Of a DNA stretch of 8,449 nt, positions 6,596 to 8,449 are shown in pieces. The notes under the pieces are model-generated. The model made no database searches. It saw only the letters and a list, made by a program, of their open reading frames with translations, and had not been told where the DNA came from. The DNA is from Methanosarcinaceae archaeon (GTDB lineage Archaea > Halobacteriota > Methanosarcinia > Methanosarcinales > Methanosarcinaceae). Numbering within the stretch: position 1 is the first letter of the stretch; the number at the start of each line of letters is the position of its first letter. The translations under genes were made by a program, and so were the position numbers. The DNA lies in contig JAUWBW010000072.1 of assembly GCA_030609665.1 (NCBI GenBank), positions 1 to 8,449 on the forward strand, read 5' to 3'.

Positions 6596-6631
6596 GTTGT
6601 TAGTAAAGTAGACTACTTTACTGACAACTTA
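6596..6631. repeat. 36-bp direct repeat, left copy, containing a 15-3-15 palindrome
   Basis: The arm GTTGTTAGTAAAGTA (6596-6610), centre GAC and arm TACTTTACTGACAAC (6614-6628) form an inverted repeat with a single non-complementary pair, followed by TTA. The same 36-bp sequence recurs at 8020-8055 in the same orientation with 31 of 36 identical positions. This copy begins 18 bp past the ATPase stop codon and 22 bp upstream of the HD gene TATA box. It could be an operator, a 3' hairpin of the ATPase message (no T-run follows), or the end of a mobile cassette. Confidence 0.85.
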
Positions 6632-6649
6632 CATGCATCCCCACATGGA

Positions 6650-8029
6650 CTATTTAAAATCATCCAGATCATAAACAAAATAACCCATGTCTGCAAGTTC
6701 TTTTTTGCCATTGATCTTTTTGGCGATTACGGAATAATACTCCTTTCTGCTATCGTTTCGCCATTTCACCAATGCAGATTTTTTCTTCAAACTCTCAAAC
6801 AGTTTAAGGGTTTCATTTTTACCAAGGTTTTTCCACTTTACTTCGCAAAAAAGAATTCCCAGATTTTCTTCATCTCTGGCTATTATATCGATCTCTTCTT
6901 CACGATGCCACCATTTACCAATAGTAGTGGGTGCTATCGGCAGTACAAAATGATGTTTTCGAATAAGGTCTTCGCATAAAAGTTCAAACCTGTGCCCCAT
7001 GTAAGAAGGAAAATCCATCTTGATCTTTGCGGCAACAGCATCATAATTTTCTAATTCGATATCATCCCTGTTTGGATATATAAATTTGAACCAGAATGCA
7101 AATAATGGGTCTTCTATGATGTAAATGCCACCCCGGTGTTTTCCGATCGGAAGAATATGGCGAACAATCATCAAATTTTCAAGAACGTGCAGATATTTGG
7201 AAATATTTCCCTTTTCAAGACCTGTATACGCAACAGCCTTTGCGTTTGTGTTATGTCCAAGAGCCAATGCTTTGAGTATCAAGAAATAGTTTTTTTCCTC
7301 CCTGAACTCTGCTTTTAACAATAGTTCAGGCTCAACATTCAGGAACTCTCCTTTTTTTATGAAACGTTCTGCTATATTTTCAAAAAATGTTGCACCGGCA
7401 TCAAACTTTCCAAGGTATGCAGGAATCCCGCCAACCACGCCATATACCCTGCAAATATCTTCCATGCTATATTTCGGCAAGAATTCAGGGAAATATTCCA
7501 GACCGACCTCTGTGACTTTCCACTGACCCGTTCGCCGCCCATACAGAGGGGAATGGTAGCCCAACACTTCAGTCTCCATCATCCCTATACTTGAACCGGT
7601 TAATATAAGCATCACGTTCTTGCTTGATAGCATTTCATCCCAGATATGCTGGAAAACAGATGTTATCCCCCTCTTCAATTCTATAAGATACGGGAATTCA
7701 TCAAAAATGAACACTATCTTTTTGGTTCTGTCGTAGAACTCAAAAAAGTATTTGAAAAGTTCGATCCAATTGTCGATTTCCAACTTCTCAAAAATCGGAC
7801 TACCAAGTAGATCCGCCATTTTTGACTTCATGCGATTGATATTTTCTCGCTCGCTGTCTTTGGTGCAGAGGAAATATATGCAGGGCTTGTTTTTCGAAAA
7901 CTTCGACAGCAGGCAGGACTTCCCGACCCTTCGCCTGCCATAGATCACAAGAAACTCCGGATTGGGATTTGAGAATCTCTTTTCTAAAAATGCCAGTTCT
8001 GAATGGCGATTTACAAATAGTTGTTTCAT
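6650..8029 (-). CDS. Archaeal AAA ATPase (ATPase_2) with C-terminal DUF234 nuclease-like domain
   Basis: A 459-aa protein of the large archaeal ATPase family whose cellular role is unsettled. Seen: Walker A GRRRVGKS (31-38), Walker B VFIFDE (106-111), sensor-1 segment ILTGSS (142-147), then YGRRTGQW (163-170), where an arginine could act as finger. A winged-helix segment follows at about 245-295 (NAKAVAYTGLEKGNISKYL). The C-terminal DUF234 region (about 300-459) keeps GHRFELLCEDL and GKWWHREEEIDII, then FCEVKW. Glu349, Asp381 and Glu396-x-Lys398 are positioned like a PD-(D/E)XK nuclease core. No signal peptide or membrane segment is visible. Start: ATG at 8029, no SD, TATA about 27 nt upstream. 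The stop is TAG. A 36-bp direct repeat brackets the gene and overlaps its first three codons, suggesting autoregulation or a mobile cassette. By eye the gene is more A/T-rich than nrdD. Confidence 0.92.
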   Translation of the reverse strand: MKQLFVNRHSELAFLEKRFSNPNPEFLVIYGRRRVGKSCLLSKFSKNKPCIYFLCTKDSERENINRMKSKMADLLGSPIFEKLEIDNWIELFKYFFEFYDRTKKIVFIFDEFPYLIELKRGITSVFQHIWDEMLSSKNVMLILTGSSIGMMETEVLGYHSPLYGRRTGQWKVTEVGLEYFPEFLPKYSMEDICRVYGVVGGIPAYLGKFDAGATFFENIAERFIKKGEFLNVEPELLLKAEFREEKNYFLILKALALGHNTNAKAVAYTGLEKGNISKYLHVLENLMIVRHILPIGKHRGGIYIIEDPLFAFWFKFIYPNRDDIELENYDAVAAKIKMDFPSYMGHRFELLCEDLIRKHHFVLPIAPTTIGKWWHREEEIDIIARDEENLGILFCEVKWKNLGKNETLKLFESLKKKSALVKWRNDSRKEYYSVIAKKINGKKELADMGYFVYDLDDFK

Positions 8030-8055
8030 AAGTAGACTACTTTACTCACAACTTA
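8020..8055. repeat. 36-bp direct repeat, right copy, overlapping the ATPase start
   Basis: Same orientation and layout as 6596-6631, with 31 of 36 positions identical. The outer GTTGT and ACAAC and the core AAGTAGACTACTTTACT are kept. Four of the five differences are contiguous and fall at 8026-8029, where CAT is the reverse complement of the ATPase start codon. The palindrome is therefore broken mainly where a start codon is required. The copy fills the space between the TATA box and the start codon, so a bound protein would block initiation. Confidence 0.85.
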
Positions 8056-8060
8056 TATAT
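8053..8060 (-). promoter_or_regulatory. TATA box of the ATPase gene
   Basis: TTATATAT on the plus strand, ATATATAA on the minus strand, centred about 27 nt before the ATG at 8029. The expected start site coincides with the start codon, so the message is probably leaderless. Its downstream edge overlaps the end of the 36-bp repeat. Confidence 0.65.
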
Positions 8061-8261
8061 TTTACGATGAGAAATGAATGACATGCCCATTGTCAAATAA
8101 ACCATACAACATCGCCAGATGTAACTGATCAAGACAGATACGGTAAACGGCGCGACCACATGTGCGAGAGCGCGGCATTTTCCTACGCAATGAACATGAA
8201 ATATAAAACAGAATTCAGGCGGTGTCGTATTTGCAGACCTGAGATTTGAATGTTTGAGTGA

Positions 8262-8294
8262 TTTGGTGTCATTGGAATATGCTACCTGCGGCGG
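8262..8294 (+). repeat. GC-rich dispersed repeat, copy C
   Basis: Ends in CCTGCGGCGG (8285-8294), identical to copies A and B over those ten bases. The adjoining GGAATATGCTA closely matches copy B, and TTGGTG further out matches the reverse of copy A. No inverted partner is seen within the window. Confidence 0.6.
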
Positions 8295-8380
8295 GGACTG
8301 ATGCTCCGATTTATAGTCAAGAACCTAATGTTTAATACTAATGTCTTAACACTTTAATCTTCAGACAATTGTAATTTAAC

Positions 8381-8440
8381 CACAGAGGACACAGAGAAAC
8401 ACAGAGATTGTATCTGATTTTACTCTCTGTGTCCTCTGTG
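8381..8440. repeat. CACAGAG-type inverted repeat, truncated by the window edge
   Basis: CACAGAGGACACAGAG at 8381-8396 is the exact reverse complement of CTCTGTGTCCTCTGTG at 8425-8440, with a 28-nt spacer. The arms are themselves built of short CACAGAG units, and another unit (ACACAGAG) lies in the spacer at 8399-8406. The outer sequence TTAACCACAGAGG on the left and CCCTCCGTG on the right suggests the element continues a few bases past the window. Repeats of this kind occur in many archaeal and bacterial genomes (from memory). Confidence 0.8.
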
Positions 8441-8449
8441 CCCTCCGTG

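Larger units (their letters stand above)
8056..8449. other. Non-coding region upstream of the ATPase gene
   Basis: A 394-bp stretch with no supportable gene on either strand. Visible elements are the ATPase promoter edge, a short TGACA/TGTCA inverted repeat at 8079-8095, a CACATGTG palindrome at 8157-8164, the GC-rich repeat copy C, and a CACAGAG-type inverted repeat running into the window edge. It looks like repeat-rich spacer. Confidence 0.6.

Noticed and set aside
6629..6652. Pyrrolysine-type readthrough of the ATPase TAG stop (and of the nrdH TAG)
   Set aside because: Readthrough would add only a few residues before TAA in each case, and both proteins are already full length for their families.
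6596..8055. CRISPR or integron-like array
   Set aside because: Only two repeat copies, separated by a complete gene; no regular spacers and no cas genes or integrase.
8079..8095. TGACA/TGTCA inverted repeat as an operator of the ATPase gene
   Set aside because: Arms of only five bases, common by chance, and about 20 bp beyond the TATA box; not supported on its own.

Overview
The window looks like chromosomal DNA of an anaerobic euryarchaeon. It carries RadB (a euryarchaeal recombinase paralogue), an archaeal-type TrmI-like tRNA methyltransferase, an oxygen-sensitive class III ribonucleotide reductase (RNR) paired with a NrdH-type redoxin, and an archaeal ATPase_2/DUF234 protein. TATA boxes sit about 23-30 nt ahead of start codons that lack Shine-Dalgarno (SD) sequences, which is the archaeal leaderless pattern. 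The NrdD/NrdH pairing and the dispersed repeats suggest a methanogen or ANME relative in the Methanosarcinales/Methanoperedens area. That placement is inference, not proof.

Layout: 13-2608 is a minus-strand nrdH-nrdD operon for anaerobic dNTP synthesis; the activase NrdG is not in the window and may lie beyond the left edge. 2609-2935 is a divergent promoter region holding a 9-bp inverted repeat. 2936-3619 is radB on the plus strand. 3620-3948 is a convergent intergenic region with two oppositely oriented copies of a GC-rich dispersed repeat, a perfect 10-bp hairpin and a weak 40-codon ORF. 3949-6539 is a translationally coupled minus-strand pair: a long HD-domain dNTPase-like protein, then the TrmI-like methyltransferase, sharing an ATGA overlap. 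6650-8029 is a solitary AAA ATPase with a C-terminal DUF234 nuclease-like domain. 8056-8449 has no gene, but holds a third copy of the GC-rich repeat and a CACAGAG-type inverted repeat cut by the window edge.

Functionally, most genes concern DNA precursors and genome maintenance: dNTP synthesis (NrdD/NrdH), probable dNTP hydrolysis (HD protein), recombination (RadB) and tRNA modification.

The most unusual signal is a 36-bp, partly palindromic sequence repeated directly at both ends of the ATPase gene. One copy overlaps the ATPase promoter and its first codons. The other lies just past the stop codon and just upstream of the TATA box of the HD-trmI operon. It could be an operator for the ATPase protein or the boundary of a mobile cassette. 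A second point is that the HD protein appears to be fused at its C terminus to a YwgA-like winged-helix region.
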